Shown here piece by piece: positions 34,094-43,627 of a stretch of 64,000 nucleotides of DNA. The notes below the pieces were generated by a model, which saw nothing but the letters and a program-made list of their open reading frames with translations, had not been told where the DNA came from and did no database searches. The DNA is from an uncultured Clostridia bacterium (GTDB taxonomy: Bacteria; Bacillota; Clostridia; Christensenellales; DTU072), in the NCBI GenBank assembly GCA_944363505.1, contig CALVUD010000005.1:62001-126000 (forward strand), written 5' to 3'. Each line of letters starts with the position of its first letter. Position 1 is the first letter of the stretch. The position numbers were made by a program, and so were the translations under genes.

Positions 34094-37000
34094 TCAACCC
34101 CATATAGCCACGGGCAGCTCGTAAGCCGCGCCGCTTTGTATAGCCTCGTTTTCCGCCGCGAGATCGGTTTCGGACGCCGCGTCGTACATATAGAATACGA
34201 AATCGTGGCTTCCCGCGGCTTTTGACAGATAAACTATCGTGCTGCCGCCGACCGAGCTTTCCAGAATACTGAGGTTTACTTTATATTCGGAAAAGCGTTC
34301 GGTATTCATTTTACTCGTATCCACGCCGCAATAGTTCAGTCCGCCGCCGTAAAGAGCGATCCCGCCGTGCCCGTAATATTCGCCGTTTATTTCCGACAAC
34401 AGGTTTTCGTATCCGGGAACGGAGCGCACCGTTTTAAGCATCTCGGCGACGTTCAGTCTGAACTGCTGAACCGAATCGCCGGCACCGGGCGCAATTTCTA
34501 TCAGCGTCGAAGAATCGATATTGGAAATGTTCTTCCAGTCCAGCAGCCTGACGTCGCCCTCAAGGCGCAAAACCGTGGCGTAAGAGGTCGCCGCAAGGTC
34601 GCGCCAACCCTTCAACACGTCCGGCAATATCAGCCCAGCGAGCGCTTCGCCCGCAAAGTGCGCGTCCGCGCCTATCGTGAACAGTCCCGAATCCTGCAAA
34701 ACGCAATCTTTCAGAGTTACGTCCGTCAGTACGAATTCGTTATAAAACTCGCTGCCGCGTTCGTAATTCGGATACACCGCACCCGCCGGTATTCCGCCGT
34801 ATCCCGATACCGCGACCGCGTTGTCCGGTTTATATACGGTGCCGGCAGCCGACGTAAGATACGGAAGAGTATATGCCCCCGAAGCGTTTGCCGTGGCGCG
34901 GAGCGCGCGGTTCGAGCCGATTTTCAGAACGAATTCCCTTGCCCTGGTCAAAATGCACGACTCTATAGAAACCACATACCTTTCGGAAGCGGCGTTTATC
35001 TGAGACGAAGACGTAACAACCGGGTCGCCGCTTGCGTCGGTTGCTCCGCCGTACACGCGCACCACCGTCCTGCCGTTAGAAACCCTGGAATTTATCAGCC
35101 TGACGTTCCCCTGTATCTCCAGAGTCGTCCCCACGTAATTCAACAGCGACAGATCGAATTCGCCGTTTTCGTTCAGCAGGCTGGAATCGCTGCAACCTTT
35201 CAGCACCACGTTGTTCAAAGTGATGTCGCCGTCGGCAAGGAACACTATATTGTCCTGTCCTTTGACCGACGCGCCGAGAACCTCGACGAAACTGAGCGGT
35301 CCTTTGAACAGCACGGGATTGCCTGCGGCGTCTTCGGCGCGCGTTATATAGTCGCCGTCGAGCGTATAACCGTTGCCGTGAACGTCGCCCGTAAACCTGA
35401 TAAGATAATATATTTCGGGACGCGTACTGCCCGTGTTTTCGTAATACTGCCAGTCGAAAGTCGTGGGCATCTTCTCCGCCATCGCTTTCAGTTCGGAAAG
35501 CGACGCGCCCTTTTTGCCGAGCATTATGTCGCTTTGCAGGACTATCGCGTAACCCTCCGCGCGCGTGGTCGCGGTCCTCAGCGACTCGTAATCGGAAACG
35601 TTGACCCCGTTCGCCACGGCGCGGATCTCGAAAGTATCGCCGACGTCGGCATTGAAGTAATCCGCCCATTTCCACCTCGCCGATATCTCGGCTTTGCCGT
35701 CCCCCGTCACCGTCAGTTTATTGCCGCCCGACACCCGGATCACCGATGTGTCGGAACTGGTCAATATCAACAAATCCGAATTAAAGGCTTCCAAATTGCC
35801 GCCTTCGGTTGCCCTGAATCTTACGTCAAGCGTATAGGAGGTTTCCGTTACGTTGCCTAAAGTATTGACGGAATACTTGCCCAATGCCATTTCGGAAGCC
35901 ATTCCCCATTCGGCATAAGCTTCCATTATCGAAACCGAAGTCACGTTTTCCACGGCGACGATCTCAACGCGTCGCACTACGCTTTCCGCCCCGTGATCCG
36001 CCCGCACTTCCAGCGTGGCGGCGCCAGAAGAGACTACCGAGATCTTGGCTGCGGCGCCCTTTCCCGCCTCGATGGAAACGCCGCCCGCGTTTATCAGACG
36101 CCAGGAATATTCGACTTCGCCTTCGGTCTCTATCTCGGAATAGACCGTATATGTTACGGTCGTACCCGCGCGTTGGTATATCGTATCCCCCGAAGAATGA
36201 TATGCGGTATAAATACCGAAATCGAAGTCCGCAAACCTGATCTTGAACGGATATCCGTTTGACGCGGCTCCGCCCGTTACCGTCAGCGTCAACGTATATT
36301 CGGCGCTTTTGCCGGGATCCAGTCCGCCTATCCTTACTTTATACGCGCCGTTACCGAGAGCTTCTCGCGTCATCGATACGACTCCCGCAAGCGGCACTTC
36401 CGCACCCGTCTCGTCCTTTACCGCGCGAAGCGAAAATTCGGATTCGGGATCTGCCAGTTGCAACAAAAATTCGATTCCCGCAACGCTCTCGCGCGAGAAA
36501 GTCAGCGAAGGAATATCCGTGCCGTTAAGTAGATTGCCGTTCACGGCGACGGGCGTAAGGGAAGAAAACTCCATATCGACGCGGACCAGGATCTCTTTTT
36601 CGACGATCCCCGATCTGCCGCCCTCAAGCTCCACACGGACGGTGCAGACGCCGTTCGTCAATGCCCTGGCTATACCCGTATATGCGTCGATTTTCAGCAC
36701 GTTTTCGTCAGAAGAACTCCATTTGGCGTCCGCTCCGCCGAAAGACGCAGGTATCGCGGTACCCGAAAAAGAATATACTCCGCCCGACAAAGTCACGGAA
36801 TAATCGTACTCGTCGGCGTCGTTTTTCTCCACCGCTATCTCGCCCGCGTTGACCGTGGGAACGAAATCCCACAAAACGCTGCTCGTAACCTCGACCGTAA
36901 CGGAATCGGTGTATCCGCCTTCCAGCGACGTAACCGTGATTTTTGAGTTTCCTACGTTTTCGGGCACTATATAATAGCCGTCCTCGGCGCGTTCGAGACG

Positions 37001-37270
37001 TACCGAATCGCCCGAAACGGAATATTTCCATTCGGTATTGTACGCGTTCACGGGTAGGACCTGAGCCTGTAGCCTCGGCAATGAATCGTAATTGCCCGAT
37101 GAGGTTTTAGCGATATCCAAAGTCAACAATCCGTCGTTGCTCTCCGTCAAAATCTTTATCCCCGACACGGGCACGCGCATAACGACGCTGACCGCTTTAC
37201 CGACGGTAAACAGCGTCAGCATGAACACCAGAGGGATTATGATGATCAGCAGAATAATCTTCTTTTTCAA
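34094..37270 (-). CDS. Large secreted protein with bacterial Ig-like (Big_2) domains
   Basis: This 1058-residue protein has an N-terminal hydrophobic segment (residues 4-30) that may be an uncleaved anchor. It carries Big_2-like modules (about 35-130, 140-230 and further copies around 360-440; VPVSGIKI, VGNSKITVTSLEGGYTDSVTVEV) and a C-terminal repeat-rich part with right-handed beta-helix character (about 590-1000; LNNVVLKGCSDSSLL, LEIQGNVRLINSRVSNG). No catalytic motif is recognised. Its ATG overlaps the permease stop as ATGA and it precedes the MBG lipoprotein, so the two are probably exported together as parts of one surface structure. Confidence 0.75.
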   Translation of the reverse strand: MKKKIILLIIIIPLVFMLTLFTVGKAVSVVMRVPVSGIKILTESNDGLLTLDIAKTSSGNYDSLPRLQAQVLPVNAYNTEWKYSVSGDSVRLERAEDGYYIVPENVGNSKITVTSLEGGYTDSVTVEVTSSVLWDFVPTVNAGEIAVEKNDADEYDYSVTLSGGVYSFSGTAIPASFGGADAKWSSSDENVLKIDAYTGIARALTNGVCTVRVELEGGRSGIVEKEILVRVDMEFSSLTPVAVNGNLLNGTDIPSLTFSRESVAGIEFLLQLADPESEFSLRAVKDETGAEVPLAGVVSMTREALGNGAYKVRIGGLDPGKSAEYTLTLTVTGGAASNGYPFKIRFADFDFGIYTAYHSSGDTIYQRAGTTVTYTVYSEIETEGEVEYSWRLINAGGVSIEAGKGAAAKISVVSSGAATLEVRADHGAESVVRRVEIVAVENVTSVSIMEAYAEWGMASEMALGKYSVNTLGNVTETSYTLDVRFRATEGGNLEAFNSDLLILTSSDTSVIRVSGGNKLTVTGDGKAEISARWKWADYFNADVGDTFEIRAVANGVNVSDYESLRTATTRAEGYAIVLQSDIMLGKKGASLSELKAMAEKMPTTFDWQYYENTGSTRPEIYYLIRFTGDVHGNGYTLDGDYITRAEDAAGNPVLFKGPLSFVEVLGASVKGQDNIVFLADGDITLNNVVLKGCSDSSLLNENGEFDLSLLNYVGTTLEIQGNVRLINSRVSNGRTVVRVYGGATDASGDPVVTSSSQINAASERYVVSIESCILTRAREFVLKIGSNRALRATANASGAYTLPYLTSAAGTVYKPDNAVAVSGYGGIPAGAVYPNYERGSEFYNEFVLTDVTLKDCVLQDSGLFTIGADAHFAGEALAGLILPDVLKGWRDLAATSYATVLRLEGDVRLLDWKNISNIDSSTLIEIAPGAGDSVQQFRLNVAEMLKTVRSVPGYENLLSEINGEYYGHGGIALYGGGLNYCGVDTSKMNTERFSEYKVNLSILESSVGGSTIVYLSKAAGSHDFVFYMYDAASETDLAAENEAIQSGAAYELPVAIWG

Positions 37271-38934
37271 TTTACGTCTCCCTCCGACATTTCGTACAGC
37301 CTTTTATCCAGTCCCTTGTACAGATACCTAAACGAAAGCGCGAGTAAAACCGCGGCTATCGCAAAGCAAGTCGCCATGATATACGCCTCGGCGTTCTCGA
37401 CTCCTCTGCCGCCGAGATACACGGACATAAACAACGCAAGTCCTCCCATAACAAGCCCTGTCAGGAATCCGATTACTATGATAAGGGATACCGTTCCCGT
37501 GGATTCGCGCACTTCGGAATCCTCGTCCGCAGAAAACTCGGGACGGTTAAGATCTTTTCTGGTTGCAAAAGCAATCTGCGCCAGTCCCATCATGACGCCG
37601 ATAAGGAATATGAACGCCGCTTCGCCCGAGGTTACGAATCCGGCGATGCAGATCACCGCCGCGCTGATCAGAACGCTGAGTACGGCGACGATCGCCGAAA
37701 ACAACAGTTTCGCGGTGATTATGGCGCGCGGTTTGATCGGCATCGTTTTCAAAGTATAGAATGCGTTTCCGTCTCTGGATACGGCGGTAGCGGCAAACGT
37801 GTTGGTCAGCGCACCGAACGCCAGCACCAGGAACAGCCCCAGTTCGGCGGAAGCGTCTATCATTATCAGCTGAGTCAGAAGATCTTTGCCGAGTCCCATG
37901 CAAAAATACACCATCAGCGGCATCACTATCGCCACCGAAAAATACTGAAACGCATACGAAGGGGTGCGGTATACGAGGAAAAATTCCTTAAGCATCAGCC
38001 CTGACACCGTGCTTTTTGCGCGCGCGAAAGGCTTGACCTTGCGTTTTGCCCCGCCCGAGGAGGAAGCGCGCATCAGGTTAACCTTATTATAAAGCAGGGC
38101 CACCACTCCAAAGCCGGCAAGCAACGCCGCAATTGCCGTCAGTCCGAGCCATAAACCGTTTTTCGCCGGCTCGATGCCCAACACCAGTTTAGCCAGGAAG
38201 TTGACGGGATAAGCGTATTCGGTGAATGAAATTATGCCGTTCATTACGTTTTCGTTAAAGAAAAAGCGTATTTCGCCCGTGGTGAACAGTTGGCGTATGA
38301 ACTCTAAAACAAAGCGGTAGCCCGCAAAAAGCGCGGCAAGCACGCCCGTGGTCAATATCAGAGTGATCAGATAACCCGAGCGCAGCGCGCGTTTTACGAC
38401 GAATACGGGAAAACACAGTATCGACGAAAACACCAGCGTCAGCGCGGGAAACACCAAGCACGCGCCGAGCGTGGCGAGAATATACAGCGGCGTAAGCTCG
38501 ACCGCCACCGCCAGCGCGAAATTGACCTGAATTATCGTTACGGCGAACAAAACGATCTGTTTTAAATATAAAACAACGAGTTTACTGTAAAAAACGGTGC
38601 CGCTTTTTATCGGCAGAGCCATAAATACAGCCCTGTCCTCACATTCGAACAGCTCGAAATTGATGTTTTTTATGCCGCTGAGCACTCCGAGCACGAATAT
38701 TGCGGCGTAGATAACGGTCAATAATTCGCTCATCCTGGCTACGGTGTCCCTGACTCCGTTCATTCTGACGTCGGCATAAACTTCGGCAAGACGCATCAGT
38801 ACCGCGACAGATACGGCGATGACGGACGCCGTCAACACCGTGGAAAGCACCGCCCCTGCCACGTCGCTGCGGCGCCCCCTGCCGAAAATCGAGAATTTCT
38901 CGCGGAGCTGTTTTTTCAATAAAACGCCGAACAT
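37267..38934 (-). CDS. ABC-2-type transporter permease
   Basis: This 555-residue membrane protein has about 12 hydrophobic segments, in the layout of large fused ABC-2 exporter permeases in Clostridia. It follows its ATPase by three bases and overlaps the Ig-like gene by four. It exports an unknown substrate; neighbours suggest a surface component, but the two large proteins have ordinary signal segments and need not be the cargo. Confidence 0.82.
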   Translation of the reverse strand: MFGVLLKKQLREKFSIFGRGRRSDVAGAVLSTVLTASVIAVSVAVLMRLAEVYADVRMNGVRDTVARMSELLTVIYAAIFVLGVLSGIKNINFELFECEDRAVFMALPIKSGTVFYSKLVVLYLKQIVLFAVTIIQVNFALAVAVELTPLYILATLGACLVFPALTLVFSSILCFPVFVVKRALRSGYLITLILTTGVLAALFAGYRFVLEFIRQLFTTGEIRFFFNENVMNGIISFTEYAYPVNFLAKLVLGIEPAKNGLWLGLTAIAALLAGFGVVALLYNKVNLMRASSSGGAKRKVKPFARAKSTVSGLMLKEFFLVYRTPSYAFQYFSVAIVMPLMVYFCMGLGKDLLTQLIMIDASAELGLFLVLAFGALTNTFAATAVSRDGNAFYTLKTMPIKPRAIITAKLLFSAIVAVLSVLISAAVICIAGFVTSGEAAFIFLIGVMMGLAQIAFATRKDLNRPEFSADEDSEVRESTGTVSLIIVIGFLTGLVMGGLALFMSVYLGGRGVENAEAYIMATCFAIAAVLLALSFRYLYKGLDKRLYEMSEGDVN

Positions 38935-38937
38935 CGG

Positions 38938-39708
38938 TTATTCCTCCGACTTAGGACCCATGTTATACCAGTATTCCATCAGCCGTTTCCCGCCCAGATC
39001 GATGTCTTTCTCTTCAAGAATCCTGTTTATCCTGCCGCCTGCGATTATGACGGCTTTGGAGCACACTTCCGCCGCAATATACAGATTATGCGTGGAGAAC
39101 AAAACCGTGTGTCCCGTTTTCGCGTACATGGTGATGAATTCGGTAACTCTCGCCTGCGTCCTCGGATCCAGCCCGAGCATAGGCTCGTCGAGTATCCAGA
39201 GCTCGGGTTCGTGCATCAATGAACCCATCATACAGATTTTCTGCCGCATTCCGTGGGAGTAACTGGAAATCACGTCTCCGACGGCGGCACCCAGCCTGAA
39301 ACGCTCCTCGAGGTATTCGTAACGCTCTTTCCTCGTTTCGAAAGGCACTTTATACACGTCGGACATGAAATCGAGATACTGCTTGCCCGTCATTTTGACA
39401 AAAACGCTGTGATTGTCGGTAACGAAAGAAAATTTCGACTTCGCCTTCACGGGTTCGGTCTTTATGGAATGACCCGAGACGAAAACTTCACCCTCGGTGA
39501 TCGGTATCATTCCCGTAATACATTTTAACGTAGTCGTCTTTCCCGCGCCGTTCGCGCCCAAAAGCCCTACCACTTCGCCGCCCGAGGCGGTAAAACTTAT
39601 ATCGCGTACCGCGTAAGTCTTGCCGCGCTTGGAGTACTTCTTCGATAAACGGCGCACTTCCAGAAGCTGTGCTTCCGTCGCGTCCGCCTTGTTGTTTTCA
39701 ATTCTCAT
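38938..39708 (-). CDS. ABC transporter ATP-binding protein (exporter type)
   Basis: This 256-residue ATPase has Walker A GANGAGKTT, signature SYSHGMRQKI (a variant of LSGGQ), Walker B LWILDEPMLGLDP and the H-loop STHNLY. It is the CcmA/ABC-2 drug or glycan exporter class. ATG at 39708 is preferred (GAAGG upstream) over the adjacent GTG. First gene of the five-gene surface operon. Confidence 0.92.
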   Translation of the reverse strand: MRIENNKADATEAQLLEVRRLSKKYSKRGKTYAVRDISFTASGGEVVGLLGANGAGKTTTLKCITGMIPITEGEVFVSGHSIKTEPVKAKSKFSFVTDNHSVFVKMTGKQYLDFMSDVYKVPFETRKERYEYLEERFRLGAAVGDVISSYSHGMRQKICMMGSLMHEPELWILDEPMLGLDPRTQARVTEFITMYAKTGHTVLFSTHNLYIAAEVCSKAVIIAGGRINRILEEKDIDLGGKRLMEYWYNMGPKSEE

Positions 39709-39798
39709 CACAACCTTCTCGCGTCTATGAATATATTATTCTTCCGTATGCGGAAACCGATACAAGGTCTCCGTTTTCAATCCGCCGCCCTTACGCTT

Positions 39799-39827
39799 AT
39801 AATAGTATATGCGCGCGAAAGTGTCAA
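39799..39827 (-). promoter_or_regulatory. Promoter of the surface operon
   Basis: TTGACA (39822-39827), 17 bases, TATTAT (39799-39804), about 85 nt before the ATPase start. Confidence 0.8.
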
Positions 39828-39855
39828 TCGAAAAGCCGTCGTTTATTCTACTCAG

Positions 39856-40809
39856 TCAGATTTTGGAATAATAACGGACGTAATCGACCTTGAAATCGTA
39901 ATGTTTGTCTTTGTCGTTTTTCATAGGATCGCCGCACCACGAGTCCTTTCCCGGCACGGCAATCAATCCGTCTTCGGTCACGCCGCCTACTTCCACGGTC
40001 AGCAGGATATATTCTTCGACCTCGGAAACGCCGTAACGGGTGTCGCCCACGCTGAAATCCGTTCTCCACGTTTCGATCCCGTCGATATAGAAAACGTACT
40101 CCGTTTCCGTCCACAACACCCCGTAGGTATGGTATTCCTCGTACATGCCTTCCACTTTATAAAAATCGGAACCGGCGCTCACCGCATGCTCGCCGTATCC
40201 GTCGGCGTGAATCACGTGCGTAACGCGCTCTTTATTCGAAAGTTTATACATGTATGGCGATTCCATCACGTCGATTTCCACCCCGTCGCTACCCGTGCCT
40301 ATGACGTCGTCCGCGTGCATGCCCTTCCCGCCGTTCGGCATCAGCCAGAACGCAGACCATATCCCCGTCGCGGCGGGACAGACGCACCGAACCTCGAAAT
40401 ACCCGTACTTTGCGGCAAAGCCCGTATAATTATCGGGGATCACGTTATTGTGTCCGGTACGGTAAGTGGCGCTCTCCAGCCAGCCCGTGTACCACCCCGC
40501 GCCGTAAACGCCGTTCTCCAGATACCTCGTCCTTATCGTCAGCGCCCCGTCCGAAACGAATACGGTTTCCTCGTCGTTAAGGTAGTATCCGCCGCGCCTG
40601 GCGGGAGAAGTATAGCCCGACTTCCATTTGGAGGTGTCGAGCCGCTCCGAGTCGAATTCGTCGGACCAGCTTAGAACGTATCCCTCTTTTTCCAGCGTCT
40701 CGGTCAGAGTCGCTTTTCCTTCCAATTTATGCACCCTGACACAGGAAGCAAGCATTACGGTAGCTATGGCTACCAATATAACAACGGAAACGATTTTTAA
40801 CTTTTTCAT
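39856..40809 (-). CDS. GH16 family glycoside hydrolase lipoprotein
   Basis: This 317-residue protein has a lipoprotein signal with lipobox LASC (about residue 25) and a GH16 jelly-roll domain. The catalytic motif reads VEIDVMES (the ExDxxE pattern), with LSWSDEFDSERLDTSKW at the start and HTYGVLWTETEYVFYIDG before the end. GH16 enzymes cut beta-1,3/1,4 glucans, galactans or agar-type polymers. It is likely surface-exposed and upstream of the surface operon, with a promoter between them. GGGGAGG precedes its ATG. Confidence 0.9.
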   Translation of the reverse strand: MKKLKIVSVVILVAIATVMLASCVRVHKLEGKATLTETLEKEGYVLSWSDEFDSERLDTSKWKSGYTSPARRGGYYLNDEETVFVSDGALTIRTRYLENGVYGAGWYTGWLESATYRTGHNNVIPDNYTGFAAKYGYFEVRCVCPAATGIWSAFWLMPNGGKGMHADDVIGTGSDGVEIDVMESPYMYKLSNKERVTHVIHADGYGEHAVSAGSDFYKVEGMYEEYHTYGVLWTETEYVFYIDGIETWRTDFSVGDTRYGVSEVEEYILLTVEVGGVTEDGLIAVPGKDSWCGDPMKNDKDKHYDFKVDYVRYYSKI

Positions 40810-40889
40810 CGGACGCCTCCCCGGATATTATACCACGACGGAGCGCCTTGCGCCAGTCCGGATTTATATGCGGAAAAAACAATTCGTTA

Positions 40890-40918
40890 TGGACAAACCG
40901 CGCGCGCGGATATATAAT
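40890..40918 (+). promoter_or_regulatory. Promoter of FGGY kinase-DUF2804 operon
   Basis: TGGACA (40890-40895), 17 bases, TATAAT (40913-40918); the gene starts 29 bases later with a GGAGG site. Confidence 0.75.
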
Positions 40919-40946
40919 ATTATCAGCTGAATTTTCCGGAGGAAGT

Positions 40947-42542
40947 ATGTCGAATTACATAATCACTTACGATGTGGGCACGACGGGCATCAAAACTTGC
41001 CTGTTCGACGTCGGCGCAACGATAAAACTTATCGGCGCGGCGATGGAAGGATACAACCTTTACGTTCTCGACGGAGGCGGAGCCGAACAGGATCCCGCCG
41101 AATGGTGGAACGCGATGTGCGTAACCACCCGAAAGCTGCTCGGCGAAACGGGCGTCAAGCCCGACGAAATACTGGGAATTTCGTTTTGTTCACAGATGCA
41201 GGGTCTGGTGCTTGTAGATGCCGACGGAAAACCCGTCAGACGGGCTATGAGCTATATGGACCAGCGCGCAACCGAAGAAATCAAAAAAGGGATCGCTTAC
41301 GGCTTCAAGATCGCGGGCGCGAACGTCGTCAAGCTCTTGAAATCCATCTATTACACGGGCGCCGTGGCGGCAAGCGTCAAGGATCCCGTGTGGAAATACA
41401 AATGGGTCGAAGCGCACGAACCCGAAGTCTTCGCCAAAGTGGACAAATGGCTGGACGTAAAGGACTATCTGATTTGTAAATGCACCTCCAGAAAATGCAT
41501 GACTTTGGATTCGGCTTTCGGCACTCTGATGCTGAATATCAGGACCAAGAACTGGGCATATCCGATAGTCAAAATGCTCGGCGTCAAAAAAGAACATCTT
41601 CCCGAACTCGTGCATTCCACCGACTGTGTGGGCGGCATAACCGAATTTTCCGCCGCGGAGCTGGGGCTTAAAGCGGGCACAAAAGTTTTCGGCGGAGGCG
41701 GAGACGCGAGTCTTATCGGCGTGGGCGCGGGCGCTACGGCAATGGGCGACACGCACGTATATTCCGGCACTTCCGGCTGGGTAGGCACGATGGTGTCGAA
41801 ATCCATGGTCGACGCGGGCGCGATGATAGCGTCGATAGTCTGCGCCGAAAAGGACAAATACGTCTATTTCGCGGAAATGGAAACTTCGGGGAAATGCCTG
41901 GAATGGGTCAAGAACCATCTGGCGCTCGACGAAATCGGGATCTACCTGGAGAAAAAGCACATCACCGAGGACATCGAGAAAAAATATACTTCGCTTTACG
42001 ACTATATGACCGACGTCGCGGACACCGCTCCCGCCGGCGCGGGCGGCGTGATTTTCACGCCCTGGCTGCACGGTAACCGCTGTCCGTTCGAGGACCCCAA
42101 TTCCCGCGGAATGTTCTTTAACATCAGCCTTGAAACGGGCAAGACCGAGCTTATCCGCGCCGTGCTCGAAGGCGTATGCTATCACAAACGCTGGATGCTC
42201 GAGGCGCAGGACAAAAAGACAAAGACCTCCGACGTCATACGTTTCGTGGGCGGCGGCGCGCTGTCGGATTTTTCCTCGCAGCTGCTTGCCGACATAACGG
42301 GAAGAACCGTGGAGACGGTCGCGGCGCCACAGAACGTGGGCGCGGTGGGAGCCGCGGCGGTGGTCGCCGTGGGGCTGGAGCTGATAGACTCCCTGGAGGA
42401 AATCAAACGATTTATCCCCGCGGTCAAGAGCTTTACCCCGAGAAAGGAACTGAAAGCCGTATACGACCGCAATTTCGAAGTATTCAAACAACTGTATTAC
42501 AACAATAAAAAGGCTTTTGCGATATTGAATAAACAGGAGTGA
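40947..42542 (+). CDS. FGGY-family carbohydrate kinase (xylulokinase-like)
   Basis: This 531-residue kinase begins ITYDVGTTGIKTCLFD, the FGGY phosphate-1 motif. It has DQRATEEI and a central VFGGGGDASLIGVGAGA, and the adenosine motif RFVGGGALSDFSSQLLADITG near the end. It phosphorylates a sugar or polyol, most like xylulose; the exact substrate is not readable. ATG at 40947 is set by CCGGAGG. The next gene starts over its stop. Confidence 0.88.
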   Translation: MSNYIITYDVGTTGIKTCLFDVGATIKLIGAAMEGYNLYVLDGGGAEQDPAEWWNAMCVTTRKLLGETGVKPDEILGISFCSQMQGLVLVDADGKPVRRAMSYMDQRATEEIKKGIAYGFKIAGANVVKLLKSIYYTGAVAASVKDPVWKYKWVEAHEPEVFAKVDKWLDVKDYLICKCTSRKCMTLDSAFGTLMLNIRTKNWAYPIVKMLGVKKEHLPELVHSTDCVGGITEFSAAELGLKAGTKVFGGGGDASLIGVGAGATAMGDTHVYSGTSGWVGTMVSKSMVDAGAMIASIVCAEKDKYVYFAEMETSGKCLEWVKNHLALDEIGIYLEKKHITEDIEKKYTSLYDYMTDVADTAPAGAGGVIFTPWLHGNRCPFEDPNSRGMFFNISLETGKTELIRAVLEGVCYHKRWMLEAQDKKTKTSDVIRFVGGGALSDFSSQLLADITGRTVETVAAPQNVGAVGAAAVVAVGLELIDSLEEIKRFIPAVKSFTPRKELKAVYDRNFEVFKQLYYNNKKAFAILNKQE

Positions 42543-42544
42543 TT

Positions 42545-43576
42545 ATGCAAAACCGTATTACCGAAGAAAGCAGACTGTTGGATAAAAGCGGCTGTATCTC
42601 TACCCCGGGATACGCCACGAAATATCTGTTAAAGTACGATCGCGACGACATACGCGCCAAAAAATTCCGCATAAAGGAATGGGACTATTATTACGTCGGA
42701 AATAACGAGCACGCTATCTGCCTTACGGTTGCCGATATGGGATATGTGGGAGCCATAAGCGCCACTTTTATGGACTTTAAAACCCCTTCCCAAATCACAA
42801 AGAGTTCTATCTGCCTGTTCCCGATGGGCAAATTTCACATGCCCGCGACCACTCTTTCCGGAGACGTGGTAGCCGCCAACGGCGACGTCGAATGCGCCGT
42901 CATCCTCGATAACGGCGTCAGGCATATTTTCGGGAAATATCCGAATTTCGGGCATAACGGCGAAGAGCTTTCGTTTGACTTCATCCTTAGCGACGTGCCC
43001 GAAGAATGTATGTTCATAGCGACGCCGTTCGACAAGCCGAAGCACTTTTACTATAACGCGAAAATCAACTGCATGCGCGCGAAAGGCTCGTTCAAACTGG
43101 GCAGGGAAACCTATTCCCTCGACGACGCTTTGGGTACTTTGGACTGGGGCAGAGGCGTGTGGACATACGACAATACCTGGTACTGGTCCAGTCTCCAGAC
43201 CGTGCTCCCCGACGGCAGGAGGTTCGGATTCAACCTCGGATACGGCTTCGGAAACACTTCGGCGGCGAGCGAAAACATGCTGTTCGTGGACGGTAGGTCC
43301 GACAAACTCGAGGACGTCGTTTTCAATATCCCCGGCGACGGCACGGATAACGTGGAATATATGAAAAACTGGACGTTCACCTCCTCGGACGGCAGGGTCG
43401 AACTCGATTTCGAGCCGCTGATCGACCGCTACGAGCCTTTCGACCTTAAAGTTTTCTGCATGATCCCGCATCAGGTATTCGGTTATTTTTCCGGCAAATG
43501 CATTACGTCCGACGGCGAAGAAATAGTTCTGGATCGCGTATTGGGCTTTGCCGAGAAGGTACACAATAAGTGGTAA
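42545..43576 (+). CDS. DUF2804 family protein
   Basis: This protein of about 343 residues has the DUF2804 hallmark LGTLDWGRGVWTYDNTWYW (around residue 195), and a two-lobed beta-rich fold related to lipocalin/CrtC-like proteins is known for the family. Catalysis is unproven. It is coupled to the FGGY kinase (start within three bases of its stop, AGGAG shared), so a role in the same sugar or lipid-sugar pathway is inferred. Confidence 0.82.
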   Translation: MQNRITEESRLLDKSGCISTPGYATKYLLKYDRDDIRAKKFRIKEWDYYYVGNNEHAICLTVADMGYVGAISATFMDFKTPSQITKSSICLFPMGKFHMPATTLSGDVVAANGDVECAVILDNGVRHIFGKYPNFGHNGEELSFDFILSDVPEECMFIATPFDKPKHFYYNAKINCMRAKGSFKLGRETYSLDDALGTLDWGRGVWTYDNTWYWSSLQTVLPDGRRFGFNLGYGFGNTSAASENMLFVDGRSDKLEDVVFNIPGDGTDNVEYMKNWTFTSSDGRVELDFEPLIDRYEPFDLKVFCMIPHQVFGYFSGKCITSDGEEIVLDRVLGFAEKVHNKW

Positions 43577-43599
43577 AACCGTTTATTATTTAAATCGGA

Positions 43600-43620
43600 G
43601 CGCGCCGCAAGGCGCGCTTT
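43600..43620 (+). terminator. GNRA-loop hairpin between DUF2804 and the radical SAM gene
   Basis: GCGCGCC-GCAA-GGCGCGC followed by only TTT. It is a partial terminator at best; the radical SAM gene begins eight bases later and lacks a clear ribosome binding site. Confidence 0.5.
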
Positions 43621-43627
43621 AACGAAT

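Noticed and set aside
34367..35860. 497-codon plus-strand ORF opposite the Ig-like gene
   Set aside because: Arg/His-rich composition typical of antisense frames in GC-rich third positions.
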